DNA of 64,000 nucleotides from Rhizobium nepotum 39/7 (GCF_000949865.1 NZ_JWJH01000012.1:303583-367582), one strand, 5' to 3'. Counted from the stretch's first letter, positions 9,969 through 20,857 are shown. Numbers and translations are program-made. The notes: generated by a model not told the origin, from the letters alone.

Positions 9969-10638
9969 TATGGTCGGGGCTCAGCACATAACGCAAAACC
10001 ATGTCGCTGACGCGCCGCGACAATGTCTCCTGACCCTCATCGGTAAACAGGCTGTCGCCGAAGATGAACGAGAAGGTCGCGACGTTCGAGACGTTGAAAA
10101 AGGACAGCGCGCTGATCTGCCAGTGCAGTTCCAGCGCATCGATGCCGTTGCGGAAAATGCCGCGCTCCTGGCCGCGCAGCAATACGCCTTCCAGGGCATC
10201 GATGGCGGGCCGGTTGAGCTGGCGGATCGTTTCCGACGACTGCATGTGGCGGCCGTGGTGAATATTCTCGATCATCACCATGCGGATGAAAGCCGGATTG
10301 CGGCGGTGATGGTCGAAAGTGAACCGACAGAGCTTTTCAAGCGCCGCGGTCGGCTCCATGCCGTCCAGCTCCAGATCGCTTTCGCCCCCGCGCACCTTGG
10401 CATAGGCTTCTTCAAGAACGCGCTGGTAAAGCCCTTCCTTGTCGGTAAAATAATAATAGATCATCCGCTTGGACGTGCGCGTGCGGGCGGCGATCTCATC
10501 GATGCGCGCCCCCGACAGGCCGTTTTGCGAAAACTCCTCCATCGCAACGGAAAGAATGTCGCGGCGCACGCCTTCCGGATCGCGCTTCGCCTGCCGGATT
10601 TCACGAGTGCCGTTCGAAGTTGCGCTTTTTGTCATCAT
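9940..10638 (-). CDS. TetR-family repressor of the hydroaromatic cluster
   Basis: A 232-residue TetR-family regulator. The N-terminal helix-turn-helix (about residues 35-75) reads [29 protein letters not shown], followed by a helical ligand-binding domain. Divergent from the dehydroshikimate dehydratase gene, with an 82-base gap holding a palindrome that recurs at the transporter promoter near 5.3 kb. Its 3' end overlaps the convergent aroQ. By position it probably controls uptake and conversion of quinate/shikimate with a pathway intermediate as inducer (inference). A second Met directly after the first gives the same product less one residue. Confidence 0.85.
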   Translation of the reverse strand: MMTKSATSNGTREIRQAKRDPEGVRRDILSVAMEEFSQNGLSGARIDEIAARTRTSKRMIYYYFTDKEGLYQRVLEEAYAKVRGGESDLELDGMEPTAALEKLCRFTFDHHRRNPAFIRMVMIENIHHGRHMQSSETIRQLNRPAIDALEGVLLRGQERGIFRNGIDALELHWQISALSFFNVSNVATFSFIFGDSLFTDEGQETLSRRVSDMVLRYVLSPDHITTIGKDGR

Positions 10639-10684
10639 CCATCCATCAGCAGGGCGAACGGCTTACCGCCGCACCTTTATTATT

Positions 10685-10700
10685 AACCAATTAGTACATA
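10685..10700. promoter_or_regulatory. Candidate TetR operator, copy 2
   Basis: Contains ACCAATTAGT (10686-10695), a palindrome of the form ACYARYTRGT, then ACATA. It matches the site at 5296-5311 in 12 of 16 positions. It lies between the divergent tetR and dehydratase starts, so one bound repressor could shut both promoters. Confidence 0.55.
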
Positions 10701-10720
10701 ACGCTGAAAGGGAACGCAAT

Positions 10721-12658
10721 ATGGCGATCTATGACACAGGCAAACAGGGCATGCCAATGCGCACATCCATCGCCACCGTCTCCATCAGCGGCGAATTCCC
10801 CGAAAAACTGTCAGCCATTGCCAAGGCCGGTTTCTCCGGCGTGGAGATTTTCGAGAATGATTTCCTGACCTACGACGCCTCGCCGCGCGAGGTAAAGGCC
10901 ATGGCGGCGGATCACGGGCTCGACATCACCCTTTTCCAGCCTTTCCGCGATTTCGAAGGCATGCCGGAACCGCTGCGCGCCCGCACCTTCGAACGCGCAG
11001 AGCGTAAATTCGACATCATGGGCGAACTCGGCACCGATCTGATGCTGATCTGCTCGAATGTCTCGCCGGTCTCGCTGGGCGGCATAGACCGCGCCGCCGC
11101 AGATTTCAGCGAACTTGGTGAGCTTGCGGCAAAACACGGCGTGCGCGTCGGTTACGAGGCGCTTGCCTGGGGCCGCCATATCAGCGATCACCGCGATGCC
11201 TGGGAAGTGGTGCGCCGCGCCGACCACGCCAATGTCGGCATCATCCTCGACAGTTTCCACACGCTGTCACGCAAGATCGATCCGAACTCCATCCGCTCCA
11301 TTCCCGGCGACAAAATCTTCATCGTGCAACTGGCCGACGCACCACTGATCGACATGGATCTGCTGTACTGGAGCCGTCATTTCCGCAACATGCCAGGCGA
11401 AGGCGACCTGCCGGTGGTGGATTTCATGCGCGCCGTCGCCGCAACCGGTTATAGCGGCCCGCTGTCACTCGAAATCTTCAACGACCAGTTCCGTGGCGGC
11501 TCGGCCCGCCTGCTGGCCGAAGACGGCCACCGGTCGCTGGTCAACCTCATGGATCAGGTGCGCCGTCTGGAACCGGATATCCGCATCGATATGCCGGCCA
11601 TGCCCGAACGGGTGCGCACGGACGGTGTGGAATTCGTCGAATTCACCACGGCACCGGAGGAAAAGGCCAATCTGGAGGCGCTGCTCGCCACGCTCGGTTT
11701 TGATAAAACCGCCCGCCACCGCAATCGCGATGTCGATCTTTATACGCAGGGCGATATTCGCATCGTCATCAATACCGGCGGCACCGGCGAGAGTTTCGCC
11801 GGCGCGTCCTATTCCATCCACGGCACCAATGCCTATGCTTTCGGCCTGAAGGTCGATGATGCGCAGGCGGCACTCGCGCGTGCGGCAGCACTCGGCGCAC
11901 CGACTTTCGCCGAACCGCGCAAATCGGGCGAAGTCGCGGTTCCCGCCATTCAGGGCGTGGGCAATGGCGTCATCTATTTCCTCGACGGATCAACAGCGCT
12001 CGCCTCCATCTGGGACAAGGAGTTCGTGCCGGTAGAAGCGACGACACCGGCGGGCGATGCCGGACTGGCCCGGATCGATCACCTTGCGCAAACAACGCAT
12101 TACGACGAAATGCTGACCTGGCTCCTGTTCTATACATCGCTGTTTTCAACACGCCGCACACCCATGGTCGATGTCGTCGATCCGGGCGGTCTGATACGCA
12201 GTCAGGCGATCGAGAGCCTGCCATCGCCGCATTTCCGCCTGACCATGAACGGCGCCGATAACCGAAAGACCTTTGCCGGCAAATTTCTGGCCGAGGGTTT
12301 CGGCACCAGCATCCAGCACATCGCTTTTGCGACAGACGATATTTTCGCCACCGCAAACGCATTGCAGGCACGCGGTTTTCATGCGCTTCCGATCTCGCGC
12401 AACTACTATGACGATCTGGAGGCCCGCTTCGGGCTGGAGCCGGAATTCTCCGATGCGCTCCGGGAGGCAAGTATCCTCTACGACCGCGACGACAGTGGCG
12501 AATATTTCCAAATCTACAGTCGCACCTTCGGTGAAGGTTTCTTCTTCGAAATCATCGAGAGGCGCGGTGCTTACGGTGGATATGGCGCGATGAACGCCCC
12601 CTTCCGCATCGCCGCGCAACGACGTCTGGCCCCGCCGGTCGGTATGCCCAGGGAATAG
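10721..12658 (+). CDS. quiC: 3-dehydroshikimate dehydratase, TIM barrel fused to an HPPD-like domain
   Basis: A 645-residue two-domain protein. Residues about 1-290 are a xylose-isomerase-like TIM barrel (GFSGVEIFENDFL, VGYEALAWGRHI, GIILDSFHTLSR, LADAPLIDMD, LSLEIFNDQFRGG) with acidic and His residues suited to bind the divalent metal. Residues about 300-640 resemble 4-hydroxyphenylpyruvate dioxygenase / VOC folds (RIDHLAQTTHY, SIQHIAFATDDIF, YFQIYSRTF, FFFEIIERRG). This architecture is that of QuiC1-type dehydratases in pseudomonads and rhizobia, which turn 3-dehydroshikimate into protocatechuate. The ATG at 10721 has GAAAGGGA upstream. It joins the shikimate branch to the pca operon. The role of the C-terminal domain is not well settled in the family. 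Confidence 0.87.
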   Translation: MAIYDTGKQGMPMRTSIATVSISGEFPEKLSAIAKAGFSGVEIFENDFLTYDASPREVKAMAADHGLDITLFQPFRDFEGMPEPLRARTFERAERKFDIMGELGTDLMLICSNVSPVSLGGIDRAAADFSELGELAAKHGVRVGYEALAWGRHISDHRDAWEVVRRADHANVGIILDSFHTLSRKIDPNSIRSIPGDKIFIVQLADAPLIDMDLLYWSRHFRNMPGEGDLPVVDFMRAVAATGYSGPLSLEIFNDQFRGGSARLLAEDGHRSLVNLMDQVRRLEPDIRIDMPAMPERVRTDGVEFVEFTTAPEEKANLEALLATLGFDKTARHRNRDVDLYTQGDIRIVINTGGTGESFAGASYSIHGTNAYAFGLKVDDAQAALARAAALGAPTFAEPRKSGEVAVPAIQGVGNGVIYFLDGSTALASIWDKEFVPVEATTPAGDAGLARIDHLAQTTHYDEMLTWLLFYTSLFSTRRTPMVDVVDPGGLIRSQAIESLPSPHFRLTMNGADNRKTFAGKFLAEGFGTSIQHIAFATDDIFATANALQARGFHALPISRNYYDDLEARFGLEPEFSDALREASILYDRDDSGEYFQIYSRTFGEGFFFEIIERRGAYGGYGAMNAPFRIAAQRRLAPPVGMPRE

Positions 12659-12726
12659 GTGTCAATGTTGCCACGGCACCCAAAGCGCTATCAACCAACC
12701 GCGCCATAACGGCCGGTTACGAGAGC

Positions 12727-13020
12727 CTATTCAAGCGTCGTTATATTGTAATCCCGTGGAATGGCCGAGGTAGCGGCGAACCATTCGGACGAGCGCGTTC
12801 GCTGCTGATGAAGATCAAAGGCGGCGCGATCCATAAAAAGCTCTTCCACCCTCCAGATCAGAGGGTCGTCGGTCTGTGACACGTCAAAGGAAATGCAACC
12901 CGGTTCCGCTCTGGTCAGGCGAAGGTGATCGGGAAGATGGGCTTCTACAAGCTTGACATCCGCCGCCGATGCGCAACGCAGGAAGCCGGATAAGCTGACC
13001 GCGCCCGTTCTATTCGTCAT
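12727..13020 (-). CDS. Antibiotic biosynthesis monooxygenase (ABM) domain protein
   Basis: About 97 residues of a ferredoxin-like ABM/quinol-monooxygenase fold: GFLRCASAADVKLVEAHLPDHLRLTRAEPGCISFDVSQT followed by RVEELFMDRAAFDLHQQRTRSSEW, where the His and Trp end the domain in YgiN-type proteins. The ATG giving MTNRTG was chosen because the upstream 19-codon extension (Cys- and Trp-rich) is not family-like. Stands alone, convergent with the dehydratase gene. Its substrate is unknown; a link to quinone or aromatic detoxification would suit the neighbourhood but is not shown. Confidence 0.7.
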   Translation of the reverse strand: MTNRTGAVSLSGFLRCASAADVKLVEAHLPDHLRLTRAEPGCISFDVSQTDDPLIWRVEELFMDRAAFDLHQQRTRSSEWFAATSAIPRDYNITTLE

Positions 13021-13156
13021 ACTCGGTATCCTCTTCGGGTATTGTTCACTGGCCCTGTACCATGAGCAGCCGCACAATCATCCCCCATTGCGACATCACG
13101 ATAGAGCGCGGCATCCGTCGAGAACAAGCTCCGCCCAAAATAAATGCATACTGCGC

Positions 13157-13178
13157 TTTTGTAGAGCAGTATACAAAA
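13157..13178. promoter_or_regulatory. Inverted repeat, possible GntR-type operator
   Basis: Seven-base arms TTTTGTA and TACAAAA match perfectly around an 8-base spacer. The TTGTA/TACAA half-sites resemble operators of FadR-type GntR regulators, but no such regulator gene is in the window. It lies between the divergent ABM and transporter genes. Confidence 0.35.
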
Positions 13179-13254
13179 ATTGTTCAACACTCTGGACATG
13201 ATTGTCCGGTTTTGTTAGCTTTTTTGCAAAACAAGGGTGGGGGAATACAGGTTC

Positions 13255-13341
13255 ATGCGCATCATCGATTCTGAGGCTGACGCCGGGCATTTTTCCGGCA
13301 CCGATGAGAATGCCATGATGCTCGCCAGTAACGCGGCCTGA
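13255..13341 (+). CDS. Possible 28-residue leader peptide
   Basis: A short frame beginning MRIIDSEADAGHF and ending MMLASNAA, with a purine-rich GGTGGGGGAA 8 bases before its ATG. It is on the same strand as the peptide transporter operon and ends 139 bases before it. I recognise no family. It could be a translated leader, the start of a degraded gene, or chance. Confidence 0.25.
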   Translation: MRIIDSEADAGHFSGTDENAMMLASNAA

Positions 13342-13480
13342 GACGCCATGCGCCTTCTTTTAACACTCCCGTCCTCCGGCAAAGCGTTTTATCCTCTGCG
13401 CCTGCCAGACGCCCCTGCCCCTTCACTATTTCAGATGGCCGCGCCAGAATTGCCGCATATGCCAAGCCGGAGACGTTGAT

Positions 13481-15301
<1,821 letters not shown>

Positions 15302-15342
15302 ACAATAACCAGAACCACAACCATCTGAAGAGGAACAGGTAG

Positions 15343-16878
15343 ATGACAAAAATCAAAAAGGGGATGACGGCAACGTTCGTCGCACTTGCGCTGGCCGGCA
15401 CGGCCTTCACCACAGCGCCGGCTTTCGCCGCCGGCAAGATGACCATTTCCAGCCCGCAGGACCCCGGCAGCTGGGATCCGATCGACACCTTTCTCGTGCA
15501 ATGGGCGGCCGTTGCCACCAACCTCTTCGATGGCCTGACCTATCGCGGTCCGGACCTGAAACTCGTGCCCGGCCTTGCCGAATCCTGGGAAGAACTGGAC
15601 GAAGGCAAGCGCATCCGCTTCAAGCTGCGCCAGAACGTCAAGTTCCATAATGGCGAGCCTTTCAACGCCGCTGCCGTCAAGTTCACCTTCGAGCGCCTTC
15701 TCGGCGAACAGGGTGCAAAGGGCCCGCAGCGCTCCAACTATGTCGCCATCGAAAGCGTCGACGTCATCGACGACTATACGGTGGACATGAAGCTGAAGGC
15801 GCCCGATCCCGTGCTTCTCACCAAGCTTGCCGGTTATGGCGGCATGATCGTTCCGCCGAAATACATCCAGGAAAAGGGTGAGGACAATTTCAATCTCAAC
15901 CCTGTTGGTACTGGCGCGTTCAAATTCGTCTCCTACCAGCCGAAGACCAATATCAAGCTCGAAGCCAACCCGGATTACTGGGGCGGTGCGCCAAAGCTCT
16001 CCGAGCTGGAATACCGCTTCATTTCGGAGCCTGCGACCGCCGTTGCCGAATTGCAGGCCGGCCGCGTAGATCTCGTCATTCCGCCCACCATCCCGATCGG
16101 CATGATCCCGGTCATCGAAGGCGATTCCAAGCTGGAGATCGTCAGCGTTCCCGGCCCGACGGTCGATGCGCTGCGGTTCAACACCCGTGACGGCATCACC
16201 GCCGATCCGAAGGTCCGCAAGGCCATCATCATGGCCGTCGATCGCGGCACCATCGTCAAGTCGATCCTTGCCGGTCAGGCGTCGGAAATCGCCAGCTTCC
16301 AGAGCGCGCTGTCCTTCGGCTACGACGCCGATCTGAAGCCGCTGCCTTACGACCCGGAAGGTGCAAAGAAGCTGCTCACGGAAGCCGGCGTCAAGCCGGG
16401 TGCGGCTTTGCAGATCGATATCAGAGGCAACGACGCAACGATGAACGAAGTGGCGCAGGTCATTTCCAGCTATCTGTCCATGGTCGGCATCACCGCCACG
16501 ATCAAACCCTATGAAACCAACGTTCTGCTGAACGACATCATCCCGCAGGGCAAGACCGGCGCGATGTTCCAGCAGAAATGGGGCGGCTGGACCTTCGATT
16601 ACGACAACACGGCCTATTCCATGTACCACTCGGGTGAAAAGTGGAACCCCTATGACAAGGACGAGAAGCTGGACAAGCTGCTGGAATCGCAGCGCCCGCT
16701 GACCGACCGTGCCGAGCGCGAAAAGATCCTTAAGGAAGTCGGTGCTTATGCCGCCGAACGCGCGCTGGAAATTCCGCTTTACAACAGCAATGCAATTTAC
16801 GGCATCAACAAGCGGGTCAAGGGTTTCGTGGCTCCGCCAGATAACCGTCTGAAGCTTACCGACGTCACCGTCGAATAA
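15343..16878 (+). CDS. Peptide-type ABC transporter substrate-binding protein (family 5)
   Basis: A 511-residue periplasmic protein of solute-binding family 5. An N-terminal signal peptide (KKGMTATFVALALAGTAFTTAPAFA) is followed by the mature start AGKMTISSPQDP. Typical landmarks: GLAESWEELDEGKRIRFKLRQNVKFHNGEPFNAAAVKFTFERL and the hinge region GAFKFVSYQPKTNIKLEANPDYWGG. GAGGAACAG precedes the ATG. Substrate class: dipeptides, oligopeptides or similar; the co-transcribed carboxypeptidase-like enzyme favours peptides or amino-acid conjugates. A strong stem-loop follows the stop, probably protecting this message segment. Confidence 0.92.
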   Translation: MTKIKKGMTATFVALALAGTAFTTAPAFAAGKMTISSPQDPGSWDPIDTFLVQWAAVATNLFDGLTYRGPDLKLVPGLAESWEELDEGKRIRFKLRQNVKFHNGEPFNAAAVKFTFERLLGEQGAKGPQRSNYVAIESVDVIDDYTVDMKLKAPDPVLLTKLAGYGGMIVPPKYIQEKGEDNFNLNPVGTGAFKFVSYQPKTNIKLEANPDYWGGAPKLSELEYRFISEPATAVAELQAGRVDLVIPPTIPIGMIPVIEGDSKLEIVSVPGPTVDALRFNTRDGITADPKVRKAIIMAVDRGTIVKSILAGQASEIASFQSALSFGYDADLKPLPYDPEGAKKLLTEAGVKPGAALQIDIRGNDATMNEVAQVISSYLSMVGITATIKPYETNVLLNDIIPQGKTGAMFQQKWGGWTFDYDNTAYSMYHSGEKWNPYDKDEKLDKLLESQRPLTDRAEREKILKEVGAYAAERALEIPLYNSNAIYGINKRVKGFVAPPDNRLKLTDVTVE

Positions 16879-16903
16879 TCAGGCTTGTCCTCCCTAAAAA
16901 GCG

Positions 16904-16929
16904 CCTTGCCCGCCATCCCGCGGGCAAGG
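16904..16929 (+). other. Intercistronic stem-loop after the binding-protein gene
   Basis: Perfect 10-base arms CCTTGCCCGC and GCGGGCAAGG with a 6-base loop lie between the binding-protein stop and the permease start. No T-run follows, so it is more likely a 3' stabiliser or partial terminator setting binding protein above permease than a full terminator. Confidence 0.6.
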
Positions 16930-16955
16930 TCGGGTCTCTCTTCAAGGTAAAAAAC

Positions 16956-17879
16956 GTGGCCGGTTTCCTCATCAAGCGATTGTTGCAGGCGATTTTCGTC
17001 GTCATCGCCATCACCCTTCTCGTTTCCTTCGCGATCCGCCTGACGGGCGATCCCGCTGTCACCATGTTCCAGGGCGGCGGCAGCATGACGGAAGACGACC
17101 TGGCGCGCATTCGTGCAGCGCTTGGAACCGACCGACCGTTCTTCGTGCAATATTTCAGCTTCCTCAAGGGGCTGGTAACGCTGGATTTCGGCCGCAGCTT
17201 CACCGGCAGCACGCCGGTATCGCGGCTCATCGCCGATGCCCTGCCGGCCACACTAATTCTCGCCTTCATCTCGATGGCGGTGTCGATTGCGCTTTCCATT
17301 CCGCTCGGCATCAAGGCCGCAACCTCGCGCGGCAAAACGGCCGATCAGGTGATCCGCATCTTCTCGCTCGTCGGCCTGTCCTTCCCCAATTTCTGGCTGG
17401 CCACCATGCTGGTGCTGCTGTTTTCCATCACGCTCGGCTGGCTGCCGCCAAGCGGCATGGGCGGCTTTGCAAGCTACATCATGCCGGCCGTCACTATGGG
17501 TGTGATCCTGACAGCAACCAATGTGCGTCTGGTGCGCACGGCCATGCTCGATACGTTGCGCTCGCAATATGTGATGGTGGCGCGCGCCAAGGGCCTCAGC
17601 GAAAACAAGGTGCTTTACAAGCATGCACTGCGTAACTGCGCCATTCCGCTGATTACCTATTTCGGCCTGCAATTCGGCGGGCTTTTAGGCGGCATCGTCG
17701 TCATCGAGCGCGTCTTCAACTGGCCGGGTCTCGGCACGCTCGCCTTCGATGCTGTAGGCGCGCGCGATTATCCCGTGCTTCAGGCCGTCATCACCGTGCT
17801 GTCGCTGATGATCGTCGGCATCAACCTTCTGGTCGATATCGCCTACGGGCTGGTCGATCCGCGCATCCGCACGGAGTAA
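16956..17879 (+). CDS. Peptide-type ABC transporter permease (DppB type)
   Basis: A 307-residue inner-membrane permease with about six spans. It starts FLIKRLLQAIFVVIAITLLVSF like DppB and ends with VVIERVFNWPGLGTLAFDAV and DIAYGLVDPRIR, both standard for the family. The EAA loop is VARAKGLSENKVLYKHALRNC. GTG start with an AAGGTAAA ribosome site; no better ATG is available. The TAA is followed after 6 bases by the next permease. Confidence 0.93.
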   Translation: MAGFLIKRLLQAIFVVIAITLLVSFAIRLTGDPAVTMFQGGGSMTEDDLARIRAALGTDRPFFVQYFSFLKGLVTLDFGRSFTGSTPVSRLIADALPATLILAFISMAVSIALSIPLGIKAATSRGKTADQVIRIFSLVGLSFPNFWLATMLVLLFSITLGWLPPSGMGGFASYIMPAVTMGVILTATNVRLVRTAMLDTLRSQYVMVARAKGLSENKVLYKHALRNCAIPLITYFGLQFGGLLGGIVVIERVFNWPGLGTLAFDAVGARDYPVLQAVITVLSLMIVGINLLVDIAYGLVDPRIRTE

Positions 17880-17885
17880 TTGACG

Positions 17886-18734
17886 ATGGCTGCCAAAACC
17901 TCGCGCCTGTCGCGCTTCACCAATCTCGAATTCATTCTCGGCGCCCTTCTCACCGTCGTCATCTGCCTTGCCGTTCTTCTTTCCGACGTGCTGTTTCCGG
18001 GCGGCGCCGAAAAGATCGACCTGATGGCGCGGCTTGCCAAGCCGTTTGCCAGTGCCGCCCATCCGCTCGGCACCGATCCGCTTGGCCGTGACGTGCTGGC
18101 CCGTGTCGTGGCCGGCGGCAAGATTTCGCTGCTCGTCGGCTTCACCTCGGTCATCGGCGCGGTGGTCTTCGGCGTCGCGGTCGGTCTGGTCGCCGGTTAT
18201 TATCGCGGCTTCTGGGACATGCTGGTCATGCGCTTTGCCGATATCCAGCTCGCCATGCCTTTCATTCTCTTGGCCATCACCTTCATCGCCATCGTCGGCG
18301 GCAGCCTTACCAACACCATCATCCTGCTGATCGTCTCCCAATGGGTGCAATATGCCCGCCTGGTCCGCGGCTCGGTGCTGACCCTGCGCGAACGGGAATT
18401 CATCCTTTCCGCTCGTGCCATCGGCGTGAGGGACTGGCGCATCATCCTCCAGCACCTGCTTCCGAATCTCATCGGCCCGGTCATCGTGCTGATGACGCTC
18501 AACGTCGCCAACAACATTCTCCTCGAAAGCAGCCTCACCTTCCTCGGCCTCGGCGTCGATCCGACCATTCCGAGCTGGGGCGGCATGCTGGCGGATGGCC
18601 GGACCTATCTGCAGACGGCATGGTGGGTCAGCGTCTTCCCCGGTCTTGCCATCCTCCTGACCGTGCTTGGCCTCAACCTTCTTGGCGACTGGCTGCGCGA
18701 CAGCCTCGACCCCACCGGCAGAACCTCAAGGTGA
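17886..18734 (+). CDS. Peptide-type ABC transporter permease (DppC type)
   Basis: A 282-residue DppC-like permease: HPLGTDPLGRDVLARVVAGGKISLLVG near the N-terminus, EAA-type loop SARAIGVRDWRIILQHLLPN, and the C-terminal SSLTFLGLGVDPTIPSWGGMLADGR with GDWLRDSLDPTGR. The ATG was taken instead of a TTG two codons earlier because GGAG lies at the right distance. It forms the membrane channel with the preceding DppB-like protein. Confidence 0.93.
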   Translation: MAAKTSRLSRFTNLEFILGALLTVVICLAVLLSDVLFPGGAEKIDLMARLAKPFASAAHPLGTDPLGRDVLARVVAGGKISLLVGFTSVIGAVVFGVAVGLVAGYYRGFWDMLVMRFADIQLAMPFILLAITFIAIVGGSLTNTIILLIVSQWVQYARLVRGSVLTLREREFILSARAIGVRDWRIILQHLLPNLIGPVIVLMTLNVANNILLESSLTFLGLGVDPTIPSWGGMLADGRTYLQTAWWVSVFPGLAILLTVLGLNLLGDWLRDSLDPTGRTSR

Positions 18735-18739
18735 TCACG

Positions 18740-20473
18740 ATGAGCCAGGTTTTCGAACAGTCCTTCGACCGCAGCCTTGATGAACTCGTCGCCCGCGCGA
18801 CCCCCGGCCAGTCCTTCGAGGCATGGACCTTCGACGACACGAAGAGCCGTCGCGAAGCCGAAAACACGCTGAAGGAAAAAGGCGTCACGGCCCGCATCCG
18901 CAGCGCCTACAAGCCGCTTCTCTTCACCTTTATCGAGGAGATCGATTTTGATGGCGTCGAGGCCATCGAAGTGCGTTACCCGGTGCATGCGAGCGCCCCC
19001 GCCAACCGGTTCCGGCTGGAAGCCTATCCGCTGGCGGCAATGGTCGGCAACGCGAAGATAGGCTTCATCGCCCGCAACGACAATGCCTTCCATTATGATG
19101 TGGCGCTCAAGCGTGGAGAGCGGACGGAAACGCTCACGGTTCTGGCTCCAAACCGCGTCCATACCGATGTCGTCGGCGAAACCAATGTCTCGCCGACCGG
19201 CTGGTTCCGGCTCGGCGGCGATGAAGTTGGCGAGCGGCTGGAGACGGATTACGAGCAGCTTTTCCAAGCGGCGATTGAGGCTGTCGCGAACCACGACTGG
19301 GGTAATGAAGAACCCTATTTCGAGGAATTGAACATCCGCGTCGCGCATCCGGCCAAAGACATGGCCCTGCCGGTCGGCGACGAGGTGATCAGTCTGCGCG
19401 AAGCGCTGCACGAGGATTTCTATTTCTCCCTGCTGGAATTCTTCCAGAAGAAGTCTGGCCGGCCGCTGGGCGACCGGGGCCTGAAACCCGGCCAGATCGT
19501 TCCGGAAATCGTCAAAAGCAACGGCGCAATTTCAGTCCGCATCGAGACCCGTGCCCTTACCACCACTTTCCTCGATGGCGGCGAGCAGCCAATCGATGCG
19601 GCGAGCGAACCGGTGGCAGCAGGTCAGATCGCACGATTGCTTGCAGATATCAGCGGCGAGGCCTTCGAGGCCCGTTCGCGCTCCGGTCGCGTCCTTGCCG
19701 CCCGTTATGTCGCCGGCAGCGACGCCGCCGTGATGATCAGCGGCGGCCAGCACCCCAATGAGACCACAGGCATCGTCGGCGCCCTCCGCGCCGCCCGCAC
19801 ACTCGCCGAAAGACAGGGCGCGCATTTCACCATTTCGCCGCTGGAAAATCCGGATGGTTACGCCCTGCACCAGCGGCTAAGAGCCGACAACCCGCGCCAC
19901 ATGCACCACGCGGCGCGTTACACGGCGCTCGGCGACGATCTCGAATATCGCACGCGGGAAAATTCAGGCGTTCATCTCAACGAGAAGGAAATCCGTTTCA
20001 GCGCGCAGGACATAAGCGGCGCGAGCCTGCATGTGAACCTGCACGGTTATCCCTCCCACGAATGGACCCGGCCGCTTTCCGGCTATGTGCCGCGCAATTT
20101 TGCCATGTGGACCCTGCCGAAGGGCTTCTTCCTCATTATCCGCCACCATGCGGACTGGGAAAGGCAGGCAGAAGCCCTGCTCGACCGGGTCACCCGCCAT
20201 CTCGGCGCCATTCCCGGTCTGCTGGACTATAATAACCGCCAGATCGCGCTCTACGAGATCCATGCCGGCGAAACCGGTTTCCGTATTATCAACGGCTTCC
20301 CTTGCATGTCGTCCATCGACGACCGCCACACCGTGCCTATGACGCTGATCACTGAATATCCTGATGAGACGATCTACGGGGACGAATTCATCGCCGGCCA
20401 CACCGCGCAGATGGAAACGGTTCTTTCCGCTTACGACGCCTGGCAGGAAATCCTGATCGGGGAAATTGCGTGA
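18740..20473 (+). CDS. M14-family zinc carboxypeptidase-like protein
   Basis: A 577-residue protein, five bases after the transporter permease. The M14 zinc site is visible: GGQHPNETTG gives His338 and Glu341 (H-x-x-E) and LHVNLHGYPSHEW gives the third ligand His435. A Glu in IHAGETGFR (about residue 511) could be the catalytic base. The 300 N-terminal residues do not resemble a standard carboxypeptidase prodomain and may be a substrate-recognition domain. No signal peptide is evident, so the enzyme is probably cytoplasmic and cleaves peptides or conjugates imported by the adjacent ABC system. A role in utilising a special conjugated compound is possible. Confidence 0.8.
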   Translation: MSQVFEQSFDRSLDELVARATPGQSFEAWTFDDTKSRREAENTLKEKGVTARIRSAYKPLLFTFIEEIDFDGVEAIEVRYPVHASAPANRFRLEAYPLAAMVGNAKIGFIARNDNAFHYDVALKRGERTETLTVLAPNRVHTDVVGETNVSPTGWFRLGGDEVGERLETDYEQLFQAAIEAVANHDWGNEEPYFEELNIRVAHPAKDMALPVGDEVISLREALHEDFYFSLLEFFQKKSGRPLGDRGLKPGQIVPEIVKSNGAISVRIETRALTTTFLDGGEQPIDAASEPVAAGQIARLLADISGEAFEARSRSGRVLAARYVAGSDAAVMISGGQHPNETTGIVGALRAARTLAERQGAHFTISPLENPDGYALHQRLRADNPRHMHHAARYTALGDDLEYRTRENSGVHLNEKEIRFSAQDISGASLHVNLHGYPSHEWTRPLSGYVPRNFAMWTLPKGFFLIIRHHADWERQAEALLDRVTRHLGAIPGLLDYNNRQIALYEIHAGETGFRIINGFPCMSSIDDRHTVPMTLITEYPDETIYGDEFIAGHTAQMETVLSAYDAWQEILIGEIA

Positions 20474-20485
20474 CTGGAGGAGACT

Positions 20486-20857
20486 TTATTTCGCAGACAC
20501 AGCAGCGAGCTTTTTTTCCCGCTGTTTCTGCAAGAGCTTTTTGCCCTTGCTGAGAATATGCAAGTTCGCCGCATCCAGCTTGTTGTAACCCGCCTGAATA
20601 ATATCAATATCGGCGACATGTCCGACCGCGGCGAGCTTGTACATGACGTCGCCGACGGCCACGTCGACGGTTGGCGGCAGCAGGTTTGCAACGTCCTTCG
20701 ACGCGGCCTGAATGCCATCCGCCGTTCCGCCCATGACGTGATACAGCGCCAACGCCTTGCGAAGAAAAGCTTCACGGCGCTCGATCTTGTTGCCGAGTAT
20801 ACTTTCTCCAACGCGGTTTCGCATCAGTTCAACGGCTTTATTCTGATATTCGCCCAT
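20486..20857 (-). CDS. Hypothetical 123-residue protein
   Basis: Not recognised. The sequence is helical and lysine-rich toward the C-terminus (KGKKLLQKQREKK), with no signal peptide or membrane span. The opening MGEYQNKAVELMRNRVGESILGNKIERREAFLRKALALYHVMGG looks like a real soluble protein. It is convergent with the peptidase gene, 12 bases apart. The lower GC content of its upstream region and the isolated position suggest its own promoter. Phasin-like or stress-related proteins have similar composition, but I cannot assign it. Confidence 0.55.
   Translation of the reverse strand: MGEYQNKAVELMRNRVGESILGNKIERREAFLRKALALYHVMGGTADGIQAASKDVANLLPPTVDVAVGDVMYKLAAVGHVADIDIIQAGYNKLDAANLHILSKGKKLLQKQREKKLAAVSAK

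Larger units (their letters stand above)
13021..13480. other. Intergenic region before the peptide transporter operon
   Basis: These 460 bases have no convincing larger gene. They contain two inverted repeats: TTTTGTA/TACAAAA (13157-13178, 8-base spacer) and GGACA/TGTCC (13194-13207). After these comes a 28-codon open frame (13255-13341) preceded by GGTGGGGGAA, within which GCCGG/CCGGC can form a hairpin. The inverted repeats are plausible operators and the short frame a possible leader peptide. Confidence 0.45.
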
